From Pelagibacteraceae bacterium AG-470-G21 (GTDB taxonomy: Bacteria > Pseudomonadota > Alphaproteobacteria > Pelagibacterales > Pelagibacteraceae), in the NCBI GenBank assembly GCA_003211555.1, contig QCSH01000005.1, positions 22,619 through 86,618 on the forward strand: a DNA stretch of 64,000 bases, given 5' to 3'. Shown piece by piece: positions 50,270-60,193 of the stretch. Made by a program: the position numbers and the translations under genes. The notes under the pieces were generated by a model. It ran no database searches and had not been told where the DNA came from. It saw nothing but the letters and a program-made list of their open reading frames with translations. The stretch's first letter is position 1. Every line of letters begins with the position of its first letter.

Positions 50270-51415
50270 TTAGAAAAATTCTTTAATTATAGTTGGTATA
50301 TACTTTTTGAAATTAAAAAAACCTTTATTGCAATATTTCCAAGAACTTCGGTCTAAATTACGATAAAGAAATTTTATATTATTTAATCCTTGAGAAGTTA
50401 GAAAATCTAAATTTTCTCCAACACAAGGATATAAAAAATAACTATTCTCAATTGTTTTAAGGTTACCAATATCAATAATTTCACAATCCAAAGATTTTTC
50501 ATCCAACCTTCTTTTTTGATCCTGAATTAAATTAGTCTTAAATTTCAATGTTTTTTCACTAAGTTTAATATTTCTACTGTGGTTATTATTATTATTAACT
50601 AAATAAATCTTTTTAAATTTATGGTCTTTGAAATCAGTGAACTCAAAAGAAAGATTATTTTCAAAAATAATTAAATTTTGCTCATCCAAACTTGCTGGAT
50701 TACTAAAATCTTTTAAGACAGCCTTGTAAATTTTCTCACTAACTTTAGGTGGTGCATTTTCATTTAAATTAATGTTATTAAATCTGTTATTAGTAAATTT
50801 TTTTATATTCCATTCACTTGCCAAATAATGCTTACCTTGTGTTTGCATCCCAGCAACCCATCTCCATCCCAATGTATTAGATGCTGCATCTCCATCATAG
50901 AGATGCTTCATAAAAAATTCAGCTCCTAATTGCCAAGGTAAATTTAAAGTAAAAATCCAGATACTGGCAAACCACATTCTTGTATGATTATGAAGGTAAT
51001 TAAATTCTTTTAATTCTTTAACCCATTCATTAAAACATTCTATATTTGTATTTCCATCAATGGCATTTAAATAATCTTTATTATCTTTGTATTTTTCTCT
51101 TATAATTTTTAGTTCTATTATGTAATCTGTCCATACATTAGGTCTTAATTCTAACCATCCTTTCCAATAAGTACGCCACAAAACCTCTTGAATAAATTTT
51201 TCATTTTTAGAAAATGAATATTTCTTTAAGGCTTTATCTATAACTTCTAACTCATTTAATATTCCATGAGATATATATGGAGAAATACAAGATATATTTG
51301 ATCTTTTATCTGGACCAAAATCAAAATTTCTCAATCTTGAATATTCAGAAAGATTATTTTCAACAAAATTATCTAGTTTATTAGTGGCTTGCGCCCGACT
51401 TGGTTCAAAATTCAT
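50270..51415 (-). CDS. Photolyase/cryptochrome FAD-binding domain protein lacking the usual N-terminal alpha/beta domain
   Basis: ISPYISHGIL; EVLWRTYWKGWLE; NHTRMWFASIWIFTLNLPWQLGAEFFMKHLYDGDAASNTLGWRWVAGMQTQGKHYLASEWNIKKFT. Confidence 0.9.
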   Translation of the reverse strand: MNFEPSRAQATNKLDNFVENNLSEYSRLRNFDFGPDKRSNISCISPYISHGILNELEVIDKALKKYSFSKNEKFIQEVLWRTYWKGWLELRPNVWTDYIIELKIIREKYKDNKDYLNAIDGNTNIECFNEWVKELKEFNYLHNHTRMWFASIWIFTLNLPWQLGAEFFMKHLYDGDAASNTLGWRWVAGMQTQGKHYLASEWNIKKFTNNRFNNINLNENAPPKVSEKIYKAVLKDFSNPASLDEQNLIIFENNLSFEFTDFKDHKFKKIYLVNNNNNHSRNIKLSEKTLKFKTNLIQDQKRRLDEKSLDCEIIDIGNLKTIENSYFLYPCVGENLDFLTSQGLNNIKFLYRNLDRSSWKYCNKGFFNFKKYIPTIIKEFF

Positions 51416-51421
51416 GATATT

Positions 51422-52606
51422 TTATTTTAATTTTTTCTTGTGAAAATTAATAAATCTTTCAACATTTGATTTATTAAAAGTTTTATTTTCCTCAAATGAA
51501 ACTTTTTTCATAGAATAAGCTGAACTTTTAGTTATTCTTGAATGAATAACAACATTCCCTTTATATAACCTCAATTTAACTGATCCATTAACTTTACTTC
51601 TCTTAAGATCTACAATTCTTTGTAACTTAAATCTCTCTTTAGAAAACCAATATCCATTGTAAATCAGTTCCGCATATCTAGGCATAATTTTTTCTTTTTT
51701 ATGCATTGTATCTTTATCAAGTGTAACAGACTCTATAGCTCTATGAGCGTGCATTAATAAAGTTCCGCCTGGTGTTTCGTATACACCTCTTGATTTTATA
51801 CCGATAAATCTATTTTCTACTAGATCAACTCTTCCAACAGCATTTTTTCCAGCTATGTCGTTTAATTTTCCAAGCAATTTAGATGGAGATAATTTTTTCC
51901 CATTCACTGCAATCGGATCTCCACTTTTAAAGTCTATTTTTACAATTGAAGATTTATCAGGTGCTTTTTCTGGAGATACCGTTCTTTGAAAGATAAAGTC
52001 AGGTGCAGAGTTTTTTGGATTTTCTAACAACTTTCCTTCTGTTGATGTATGAAAAATATTATCGTCTACTGAAAAAGGTGGTGCTCCTTTCTTATCTTTA
52101 GGTATTTCAATTTTATTTTTTTTTGCATAATTAATTAGATCTGATCTAGATTTCAGCTTCCAAATTCTCCAAGGCGCAATAACTTTTATTTTAGGACCAA
52201 AATAATGATAACCTAACTCAAATCTTACTTGATCATTTCCTTTTCCTGTTGATCCATGAGACACAGCATAGGCATTAAATTTTTTAGCAATTCTAATTTG
52301 ATCTTTGGCTATTAAAGGTCTAGCAATTGAGGTTCCAAGCAAATAAACACCTTCGTATATTGCATGTCCCCTAATCATTGGATAAACATAATCTTTTACA
52401 AAAATATCTTTTAGATCTTGAATAATAATATTTTTTACGCCAAGTTTTTTTGCATTTCTGAAAATTTTATTTCTATCTATTTCTTGACCAATGTCTGCAG
52501 TATAACAAATTACTTCTGCATCATAATTTTCCTGTAACCATTTTAATATGATTGAAGTGTCCAAACCTCCAGAATAGGCAAGAACTATCTTTTTCTTTGA
52601 TTTCAT
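51422..52606 (-). CDS. argG: Argininosuccinate synthase
   Basis: KIVLAYSGGLDTSIILKWL; GSTGKGNDQVRFEL; KAPDKSS; SMKKVSFEENKTFNKSN. Not recognisably truncated. Confidence 0.97.
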   Translation of the reverse strand: MKSKKKIVLAYSGGLDTSIILKWLQENYDAEVICYTADIGQEIDRNKIFRNAKKLGVKNIIIQDLKDIFVKDYVYPMIRGHAIYEGVYLLGTSIARPLIAKDQIRIAKKFNAYAVSHGSTGKGNDQVRFELGYHYFGPKIKVIAPWRIWKLKSRSDLINYAKKNKIEIPKDKKGAPPFSVDDNIFHTSTEGKLLENPKNSAPDFIFQRTVSPEKAPDKSSIVKIDFKSGDPIAVNGKKLSPSKLLGKLNDIAGKNAVGRVDLVENRFIGIKSRGVYETPGGTLLMHAHRAIESVTLDKDTMHKKEKIMPRYAELIYNGYWFSKERFKLQRIVDLKRSKVNGSVKLRLYKGNVVIHSRITKSSAYSMKKVSFEENKTFNKSNVERFINFHKKKLK

Positions 52607-52609
52607 TAT

Positions 52610-53110
52610 TTAACTGCAGCTTTTTTTAGCCGCGTTATATGCTTTAGTGAAGCCCATCAATGAATAATGATCAATTGTTTGAGATCCAGATTTATTATAT
52701 CCAGTAACCATTAATCTTGAGGCCTTTTTCATTTTGCTAACAACTTTTTTTTCAATTTTATTACTTGAAATCCATGCAAAATTATCTTGAGCTATATCAA
52801 ATTTATATTTTGATTTACCAGAGCTAGCTGTAATTGAATTTTGACTGTTGTATTCATAGCCTGAGGTTGTGCTTACTTCGTCTTTAATTTTTTCAGATGG
52901 TCTAAAAGTTACAAATAATCTTGCATCTCTATCATTTTTTTTTGGAGATTGAAGAACAGGTTTAGATTGAGCAAAACATACTTTACTATCCCCATTAGTA
53001 ACAACAATTGTATCCCAGTCTTTAAATGTTCCTATTTTATTTAATTCTTCTGAATAAGAAGTTGATCCTAATAAGAGAATAAAAAAAATTATTTTAAAAA
53101 TTATGGACAT
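52610..53110 (-). CDS. Invasion-associated locus B (IalB) family protein
   Basis: Signal peptide; FKDWDTIVVTNGDSKVCFAQSKP; GYNKSGSQTIDHYSLMGFTKAYNAAKKSC. Confidence 0.85.
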   Translation of the reverse strand: MSIIFKIIFFILLLGSTSYSEELNKIGTFKDWDTIVVTNGDSKVCFAQSKPVLQSPKKNDRDARLFVTFRPSEKIKDEVSTTSGYEYNSQNSITASSGKSKYKFDIAQDNFAWISSNKIEKKVVSKMKKASRLMVTGYNKSGSQTIDHYSLMGFTKAYNAAKKSCS

Positions 53111-54135
53111 GGATTTGGATATTTTTTTTGAATTTCATTAATTTCATTAATTATTTCTTTATCAAGATTCACTTTTACACTTTCTATATTTGTTTTCAAC
53201 TGCTCCATTGTTGTTGCACCAATAATAACGCTAGACATGAAATCCTGTATCTCACAAAATTTTATACACATTTGACTCATATCAATGTTGTATTTTTCAC
53301 TAATATTAAAATACTCATCAACAGCTTCGTTAGTATTTGGTTTTCGATATCTTGTCCAAAAATCCCAATCTCTTTCCATCCGAGATCCTTTTGGAAATTG
53401 CTTATTTCTATATTTACCACTTAAAAAACCACTGGCTAAAGGAGAATAAGATAAACAGCCAATATTTTCTCTTATAGACACCTCAGCCAATCCAACTTCA
53501 TATGACCTATTTAATAAACTATAGGGATTTTGTATGGACATCATTCTTGGCAAACTCTTTTCCTTTGAGAGTTTGAGATAATTCATAACACCCCAAGGAG
53601 TTTCATTAGATAAACCTACATGTCTAATTTTACCTTGATCAATATACTTTTGTAATTCAACCAACACGTCTTCGAATTTATTCCATTCATTTTCTTTATG
53701 CACATAACCAAGTCTTCCAAAATTGTTTACATTTCTTTCTGGCCAATGAAGCTGATATAAATCTATATAATCAGTTTTAAGTCTTTTAAGACTGTTATGA
53801 AGTGCAGTTTCGAGATTCTTTCCTGCAAAACTATTTTCACCATTTCTAATATAATCTCTTGCAGGACCACAAACTTTAGTTGCAAGTATCACATCTTTTC
53901 TTTTTTTTGTTTTTTCAAACCAATTTCCAATTATCGTCTCTGTATGACCAAAAGTTTCAGCTTTAGGAGGTACCGCATAAAGTTCTGCTGTATCCCAAAA
54001 ATTAACCCCATTTTCTAGTGAGAAATCCATTTGTTCGAAGGCCTCTTCTTGGCTATTTTGTTCACCCCAAGTCATGGTACCGAGACAAATTGTGCTAATA
54101 TCTATATCAGTTGTTCCTAATTTTTTATAATTCAT
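53101..54135 (-). CDS. Aldo/keto reductase (Tas-like)
   Basis: MNYKKLGTTDIDISTICLGTMTWGEQNSQEEAFEQMD; DLYQLHWPER. Confidence 0.96.
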   Translation of the reverse strand: MNYKKLGTTDIDISTICLGTMTWGEQNSQEEAFEQMDFSLENGVNFWDTAELYAVPPKAETFGHTETIIGNWFEKTKKRKDVILATKVCGPARDYIRNGENSFAGKNLETALHNSLKRLKTDYIDLYQLHWPERNVNNFGRLGYVHKENEWNKFEDVLVELQKYIDQGKIRHVGLSNETPWGVMNYLKLSKEKSLPRMMSIQNPYSLLNRSYEVGLAEVSIRENIGCLSYSPLASGFLSGKYRNKQFPKGSRMERDWDFWTRYRKPNTNEAVDEYFNISEKYNIDMSQMCIKFCEIQDFMSSVIIGATTMEQLKTNIESVKVNLDKEIINEINEIQKKYPNPCP

Positions 54136-54207
54136 TAAATATTAAGTACTTGTTACCTATATTTTGACTGCTTGAAAAATTTAGAATTTATTACTATATA
54201 TTTAATT

Positions 54208-54966
54208 ATGGAATTCAATAGAGACAATATTTTAAATAGATCAACGACAGCAAAAAAAGCTGTTGTGATGGATGAAGGCCTTAGATCCTACATGCTTAAA
54301 GTTTACAACTACATGGCAACTGGAGTTTTGCTAACGGGAATCATTGCATTGCTATCATTTAAAATGTCCGTAGTAACCGATGCAGGTGGATCTATTGTTG
54401 CTCTTACAGAATTTGGTAACGCCATTTATCTTTCAGGTTTAAAATGGGTAGTTATGTTAGCTCCCCTAGGAATTGTTTTTTACATGAGTTTTGGGATAAA
54501 TAAAATGAGTGCTTCAAAAGCACAAACGACTTTTTGGATTTTTGCAGCATTAATGGGTTTGTCACTTTCTTCAATACTTTTAATTTATACTGGATTAAGC
54601 GTAACTAGAGTTTTCTTTATTTCATCAGCTACCTTCGGAGCTATGAGTATTTATGGATACACAACAAAAAGAGATTTAACAAAGTTAGGATCATTCCTGA
54701 TGATGGGCTTAATTGGAATAATAATTGCATCATTAGTAAACATCTTCCTAAAATCATCTATGATGTATTTTGCAATTTCAATTATTGGAGTTCTAATATT
54801 TGTAGGTTTAACTGCATATGATACTCAAAAAATCAAAAATATGTATGCAGCTTCAGATACTGGAGAAATGATTGGTAAAAAAGCAGTTATGGGTGCATTA
54901 ACTTTATATTTAGATTTTATAAATTTATTTATAATGCTTTTAAGATTATTTGGTCAAAGAAGATAA
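54208..54966 (+). CDS. Bax inhibitor-1/YccA family membrane protein; start corrected to 54208
   Basis: LRSYMLKVYNYMATGVLLTGIIAL; MGALTLYLDFINLFIMLLRLFGQRR. Confidence 0.94.
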   Translation: MEFNRDNILNRSTTAKKAVVMDEGLRSYMLKVYNYMATGVLLTGIIALLSFKMSVVTDAGGSIVALTEFGNAIYLSGLKWVVMLAPLGIVFYMSFGINKMSASKAQTTFWIFAALMGLSLSSILLIYTGLSVTRVFFISSATFGAMSIYGYTTKRDLTKLGSFLMMGLIGIIIASLVNIFLKSSMMYFAISIIGVLIFVGLTAYDTQKIKNMYAASDTGEMIGKKAVMGALTLYLDFINLFIMLLRLFGQRR

Positions 54967-54972
54967 TTAAAA

Positions 54973-55308
54973 CTAAAGTTTTTTCCAATTTGTTCTTTTT
55001 AAAAGAGTTTCAAGATCACTAGCATTGTTCAAAATTTTTCCATTTCTATCCAAAATCAAGTATTTTAAATTTTTGTTCGAGGGTTTAAAATTTTTACTAA
55101 TATTGTAAATAGCTTTTTCAGCAGCATTTTTGAATATGCTAAAGCTCACTCTTTTACTTGATATTGATAAGCCATAATCTTTCCAAGATCCTTCAGATAC
55201 CATTTTTGCATACAAGTCTAATATTATTTTTAGCTCTTTTTTTTCGAAGAAATATTTTTGGTTTTGTTCTTTATTTGAATTGTTAATTACTAATTTTAAA
55301 TTACTCAT
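54973..55308 (-). CDS. DUF2794 family protein
   Basis: FFEKKELKIILDLYAKMVSEGSWKDYGLSISSKRVSFSIFK. Confidence 0.85.
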   Translation of the reverse strand: MSNLKLVINNSNKEQNQKYFFEKKELKIILDLYAKMVSEGSWKDYGLSISSKRVSFSIFKNAAEKAIYNISKNFKPSNKNLKYLILDRNGKILNNASDLETLLKRTNWKKL

Positions 55309-55852
55309 TCAATTTATATTTGTTAATTATGCCTACTTGTGATGCTGTAAAAATAAAAGTTATTGGTAGCATTCCCCAAACCTTAAAATTAACCCAAAAC
55401 TCTTCAGTTTGTGTTCTCCACACAATTTCATTTAACAATGCCAAAAAAATAAAAAAATAAGTCCATCTATTATTTAGAATTTTCCAACCTTCGTCAGACA
55501 TTGGTAATGTTTTTCCTAGAATTAATTTTAAAACTGGTTCGTTTGTGAAATATTTCCCAAAAAATAATGCTAAAGCAAAAAGAATATTTATAATTGTGGG
55601 CTTCATATAAATAAAAATTGGGTTATCAAAATAAATTGTTAAACCACCAAATAAAGTAATTAAAATTCCACCTAATAGTGGAACCATTGGAACTTTTTTT
55701 TCAAGTATCCATACCAACAGTACTGATATAACAGTTGCAACAATTAGAGGTGGTATTGCAACTTTCAAATTTTTATCACTGTTATAATAAAAAAAGAAAA
55801 AAATAGCGAGAGGTCCAACGTCTGTGATGAATTTTATAAGAGATTTATTCAC
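55301..55852 (-). CDS. Septation protein A/YciB family
   Basis: DVGPLAIFFFFYYN...NNRWTYFFIFLALLNEIVWRTQTEEFWVNFKVWGMLPITFIF. Confidence 0.93.
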   Translation of the reverse strand: MNKSLIKFITDVGPLAIFFFFYYNSDKNLKVAIPPLIVATVISVLLVWILEKKVPMVPLLGGILITLFGGLTIYFDNPIFIYMKPTIINILFALALFFGKYFTNEPVLKLILGKTLPMSDEGWKILNNRWTYFFIFLALLNEIVWRTQTEEFWVNFKVWGMLPITFIFTASQVGIINKYKLNE

Positions 55853-55930
55853 TGCTACATATTAACAGATTAATAAAACATTTATATTTTTTTTATTGAT
55901 TTTTTTCATCAAATATCCATATTTAATATC

Positions 55931-56251
55931 GTGAGTACAGATAAAGCTAAATTTTCGATCGGTGATGTAGTTAAACACAGACACTTTGATTTCAGAGGTG
56001 TTATCTATGACGTTGATTTTGAGTTCAATAACTCAGAAGAATGGTACCAATCTATACCTAAAAATGTCAGACCAAGAAAAGATCAACCTTTTTATCATCT
56101 TCTTGCAGAAAATGATGAGATAACTTACGAGGCTTATGTTTCTGAGCAAAATTTGCTATTTGACGATTCTGAAGAACCAATAAAGCATCCATTAATAAAT
56201 GAAATTTTTTCTGGCAAAAGGGGCTCAAGCTATTTTAAGCCTTCAAATTAA
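55931..56251 (+). CDS. hspQ: Heat-shock protein HspQ (GTG start)
   Basis: AKFSIGDVVKHRHFDFRGVIYDVD...NVRPRKDQPFYHLLAENDEITYEAYVSEQNL. Confidence 0.93.
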   Translation: MSTDKAKFSIGDVVKHRHFDFRGVIYDVDFEFNNSEEWYQSIPKNVRPRKDQPFYHLLAENDEITYEAYVSEQNLLFDDSEEPIKHPLINEIFSGKRGSSYFKPSN

Positions 56252-56422
56252 TATTAAGCCAATATTTTAACACAATTGATACAAACCTTTGTCATATCTT
56301 TCATCTATAAAATATTTAATTCTGATCAAGAGTACTGTTTTTCCTCTATCCATCTCCCTCTGTATTCTTGGTCAGAAATCATTAGACAATTTTAATCTAA
56401 AATTTATGTGTTATAAAAAAAT

Positions 56423-57130
56423 ATGATTAATTATTTTAACCCAAATAATACTCTTCAGATAATAAACAAAATACAGAAACTTGTTTTTGCACTTTTTGTT
56501 ATTGTTTTAATGCTTGGACTGATTGAAGCTTTAATTCTTTCACCAGAAGATTATAAACAAAGTGATTCAGTTAGAATAATGTATGTCCATGTTCCTTCTG
56601 CGTGGATATCCCTTGGAATATTTTCGGTTATTTCAATTCTTTCATTTGGAGTATTTATTTTTAAAAATAAAAACTTTTCTTTAATTACAAAAAGTTTAGC
56701 TCCATCAGGTTTTGTATTTAGTATTGTAGCTTTAGTAACTGGATCAATTTGGGGCAAACCTACTTGGGGGACTTGGTGGGCCTGGGATGCAAGAATTACA
56801 TCTATGCTTTTGCTTAGTATTTTTTATTTATTATTTATTTTGTCCTGGAGAATAACTACAGATACAGATAAGGCACAAAGAATTAGCTCGTTCATAGCTA
56901 TTATCGGTCTTATTAATATTCCTGTCATCAAATTTTCTGTTGAGTGGTGGAACACATTGCATCAACCAGCCTCAGTCAATATTTTAGAAGAAACTACAAT
57001 CCATTCCTCAATGCTGACCCCATTAGTTATAATGACTGCGGCATTTGCACTATTTTCACTTTTGATATTTTTAATGAAATATAATACAGAACTGTTAAAA
57101 ATTAAGAATAAAGGTCTTAATAGATTATGA
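56423..57130 (+). CDS. ccmC: Heme exporter/cytochrome c biogenesis CcmC
   Basis: IMYVHVPSAWISLG; GSIWGKPTWGTWWAWDARITSMLLL; VEWWNTLHQPASV. Confidence 0.97.
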   Translation: MINYFNPNNTLQIINKIQKLVFALFVIVLMLGLIEALILSPEDYKQSDSVRIMYVHVPSAWISLGIFSVISILSFGVFIFKNKNFSLITKSLAPSGFVFSIVALVTGSIWGKPTWGTWWAWDARITSMLLLSIFYLLFILSWRITTDTDKAQRISSFIAIIGLINIPVIKFSVEWWNTLHQPASVNILEETTIHSSMLTPLVIMTAAFALFSLLIFLMKYNTELLKIKNKGLNRL

Positions 57131-57360
57131 TTAATGAAATTATAAATATGAATGGATATGGTTTATACGTTTGGTCTTCATTTATATTCACTCTAGTTTC
57201 TTTTGGTTTCTTGTATGTTGTAACAAAATTAAATTTGATTAAAGAGAAAAAAAAGTTTGAGAAAAATTTTAAAGTGCTTGATGAAAATAAAGTTGTATCA
57301 GCAAATAAGCAAAAAACGTACAGAGAGATATTAGCAAACACTCATACTTCTAAAGTTTAA
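57127..57360 (+). CDS. ccmD: CcmD
   Basis: Small 1-TM protein [23 protein letters not shown] between ccmC and ccmE. Confidence 0.88.
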   Translation: MINEIINMNGYGLYVWSSFIFTLVSFGFLYVVTKLNLIKEKKKFEKNFKVLDENKVVSANKQKTYREILANTHTSKV

Positions 57361-57371
57361 TTAAAATTCAC

Positions 57372-57794
57372 ATGTACGGTAAAAAAGTTAAATTTAGAGC
57401 TCTCTTTATATTCTTAATCTTAATATCTATAATACTTTCAATTTTTCTTGTTACAAAATCTTTGGAGGAGAATGTGGTATATTTTAAATCTCCAACCGAT
57501 ATTAAAAATTTTACAGAAGTTAAAAATACTGAAAAAATTAGAGTTGGGGGAATGGTAAAAAAAAATTCAATAAAAATAAATGATAAGGAAATTTTCTTTA
57601 TTATTACTGATTTTAAAAATGAACTTTTAGTAAACTTCACAGGCTCTGTCCCTAATTTATTCGAAGAAGGAAAAGGTGTTGTAGCCGAAGGAATTTTAAA
57701 AGATAAAAGTTTTCTTAATGCTGATAAAATCCTGGCAAAACATGATGAAAATTATATGCCACCAGAAGTTAGTGAGGCATTAAAAAATAATTAA
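57372..57794 (+). CDS. ccmE: Heme chaperone CcmE
   Basis: [42 protein letters not shown] (heme-binding His/Tyr). Confidence 0.97.
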   Translation: MYGKKVKFRALFIFLILISIILSIFLVTKSLEENVVYFKSPTDIKNFTEVKNTEKIRVGGMVKKNSIKINDKEIFFIITDFKNELLVNFTGSVPNLFEEGKGVVAEGILKDKSFLNADKILAKHDENYMPPEVSEALKNN

Positions 57795-57798
57795 AAAA

Positions 57799-59679
57799 AT
57801 GTCAAATTATTTTGGGAATTATTCATTATACATCGCTTTAATTGCATCTATCTACCTGATAATTAAATCTTATATAGACACGAATATTAATATTAAAAAT
57901 CTAAACAAGAATTTAGTTTTAATTACGTCAGTGCAGACTGTTATGATTATAATTAGTTTTATAAGTCTAGTTGTTGCATTTATAATTTCAGATTTTAGTA
58001 ATGAAACAGTTTTTAATAATTCGCATACCTTAAAACCTTTGTTTTATAAAATTTCTGGTTCATGGGGAAATCATGAAGGTAGTTTGTTACTATGGCTGCT
58101 TGTTTTATCTGTTTTTCTTTATATTTTTTTACTAAAATCAAGCTCACAAAATATAAAGTACAGACTCTTAACTTTGTTATTTCAGCAAATAATTATTTCA
58201 GGCTTTTTGATTTTTATTTTATTAACATCCAATCCTTTTAATACTGTTTTTCCAATTCCTTCTGAAGGATTAGGACTGAATCCAATTTTACAAGACCCAG
58301 CTTTGGCTATTCATCCGCCAATTTTATATTTTGGATATGTTGGAACCTCAATAATATTTTCAACATCACTTGCAGCAGTAGTAGCAGGGAATATTGGAGA
58401 CAGTTGGGCCAAACATATAAAGAGTTGGGTTTTAGTTTCATGGATATTTTTAACAATCGGAATTTTGCTTGGCTCTATATGGGCGTATTACGAGCTTGGA
58501 TGGGGCGGTTTTTGGTTTTGGGACCCAGTAGAAAATGTTTCACTAATGCCGTGGTTTTGTCTTACCGCGCTCTTGCATACTGTAATTGTATTAGAAAAAA
58601 GAAATTTGTTTAAAGAATGGACAATAATTTTATCAATTACCACATTTTCATTAAGTATGAGCGGTACATTCCTTGTAAGATCAGGAATTCTTAATTCAAT
58701 ACATACTTTTGCTAATGATCCTTCAAGAGGAATATTCATATTAAGTTTTCTGTTTGTATTGGTGATAATGTCTGTAACAATTTTCTTCTTTAATCAAAAA
58801 AAACTAACTAGCACAATTAAAAACAGCTTTATAATTAGCAAAGAGACAGCAATATTGGTTAACAACTGGTTTATGATGTTTTTCCTTTCAGTAGTATTAG
58901 TTGGAACAATTTATCCAATTTTCTTAGAAGTTTTGAATGGGTCTAAAATTTCAGTTGGACCGCCATTCTACCATAATCTTTTGATACCTTTTTTAATACC
59001 ATTTTTGGTGTTTATGAGTTTTGGTCCAAGTTTAAAATGGATTAAAGATAAATTAAAAAAGTTTGAATATAATCTTTTAATTATCTTTTTAGCATCAATT
59101 TTAATTTCTTATTTTATTTTAATAAATACAGAAAAAAAATTTTTGTTATCAGTCCCATTGATAATTTTGAGCTTTTATCTTTTGTTAGTTACAATAAACG
59201 ACTTTTTTAATAAAAAATCATCTTTGAGCCAAAAGATCTCTCATTTTGGATTTAGCCTATTGATTACAAGTATTTTATTAAATGGTTTATTTTCAAACGA
59301 ATTTAACGCAAATATGAAAGTAGGTGAGGAAAGAAAATTTAATGATAAAGTTATTAAACTTAATAGTGTAAATGTTCGAGATATTGATAATTACAAATCT
59401 CTCAAAGCAAATTTCGAAATTAAAAATCAAAATTCTTTTATCCAATTATCACCTGAGGTCAGAATTTATCAACAGCCTTTTACAATTACTAGTGAAGCAG
59501 ATATTAAAACAACTTTATTTTCAGACAATTTTTTGGTTTTTAATATTCTAAAAGATGATGGTTACTATAATGTCAGATATCAATATAAACCTGTCATGAT
59601 TTGGATTTGGATATCTACAATACTAATAAGCATTGGTGGTTTACTAAGTTTAATTAAAAAAAATGAAAAAAAATATTAA
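57799..59679 (+). CDS. ccmF: Heme lyase CcmF
   Basis: SWGNHEGSLLLWLL; IHPPILYFGYVG; GSIWAYYELGWGGFWFWDPVENVSLMPWF. Confidence 0.98.
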   Translation: MSNYFGNYSLYIALIASIYLIIKSYIDTNINIKNLNKNLVLITSVQTVMIIISFISLVVAFIISDFSNETVFNNSHTLKPLFYKISGSWGNHEGSLLLWLLVLSVFLYIFLLKSSSQNIKYRLLTLLFQQIIISGFLIFILLTSNPFNTVFPIPSEGLGLNPILQDPALAIHPPILYFGYVGTSIIFSTSLAAVVAGNIGDSWAKHIKSWVLVSWIFLTIGILLGSIWAYYELGWGGFWFWDPVENVSLMPWFCLTALLHTVIVLEKRNLFKEWTIILSITTFSLSMSGTFLVRSGILNSIHTFANDPSRGIFILSFLFVLVIMSVTIFFFNQKKLTSTIKNSFIISKETAILVNNWFMMFFLSVVLVGTIYPIFLEVLNGSKISVGPPFYHNLLIPFLIPFLVFMSFGPSLKWIKDKLKKFEYNLLIIFLASILISYFILINTEKKFLLSVPLIILSFYLLLVTINDFFNKKSSLSQKISHFGFSLLITSILLNGLFSNEFNANMKVGEERKFNDKVIKLNSVNVRDIDNYKSLKANFEIKNQNSFIQLSPEVRIYQQPFTITSEADIKTTLFSDNFLVFNILKDDGYYNVRYQYKPVMIWIWISTILISIGGLLSLIKKNEKKY

Positions 59680-60193
59680 ATTTATAAGTTTATTATTATC
59701 TCTAATAATAGTTTTTATTATATTGCTTAAAGGATTAAATGTTTCAAAAGATTATTCAAATGAGAAACTAAACAGCAAAATAGATTTTTCTTTTAAAGTA
59801 AAAAAATTATTTAATGATGAAGTGATAAATATTGAGGATTTATTTAATCAAGAGGATTTATCAGTTGTGAATATCTGGGCTTCTTGGTGCGTCCCTTGTA
59901 AGGATGAGCATCCCAATTTAATGCAGCTAAAAGATATGAATATTAAAGTGGTTGGAATAAATTATAAAGATAATCCAAAAAATGCAAAAAATTTCCTTAA
60001 TTTACTAGGAAATCCTTATTCAGAAATAATAACTGATAAAGACGGAACAAAATCCATAGAATTTGGAGCAATTGGTGTTCCTGAAACTATTGTTATTAAT
60101 GGCAAAACAAAAAGTATTATAAAAAAGTTTATCGGACCATTAAGCAATGAAAATATTATAGAAATAAAAAGTTTAATAAATGAAAAAACCTAA
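59663..60193 (+). CDS. ccmG: Thiol:disulfide interchange protein CcmG/DsbE
   Basis: VVNIWASWCVPCKDEHPNLM; GVPETIVINGK. Confidence 0.95.
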   Translation: MKKNIKFISLLLSLIIVFIILLKGLNVSKDYSNEKLNSKIDFSFKVKKLFNDEVINIEDLFNQEDLSVVNIWASWCVPCKDEHPNLMQLKDMNIKVVGINYKDNPKNAKNFLNLLGNPYSEIITDKDGTKSIEFGAIGVPETIVINGKTKSIIKKFIGPLSNENIIEIKSLINEKT

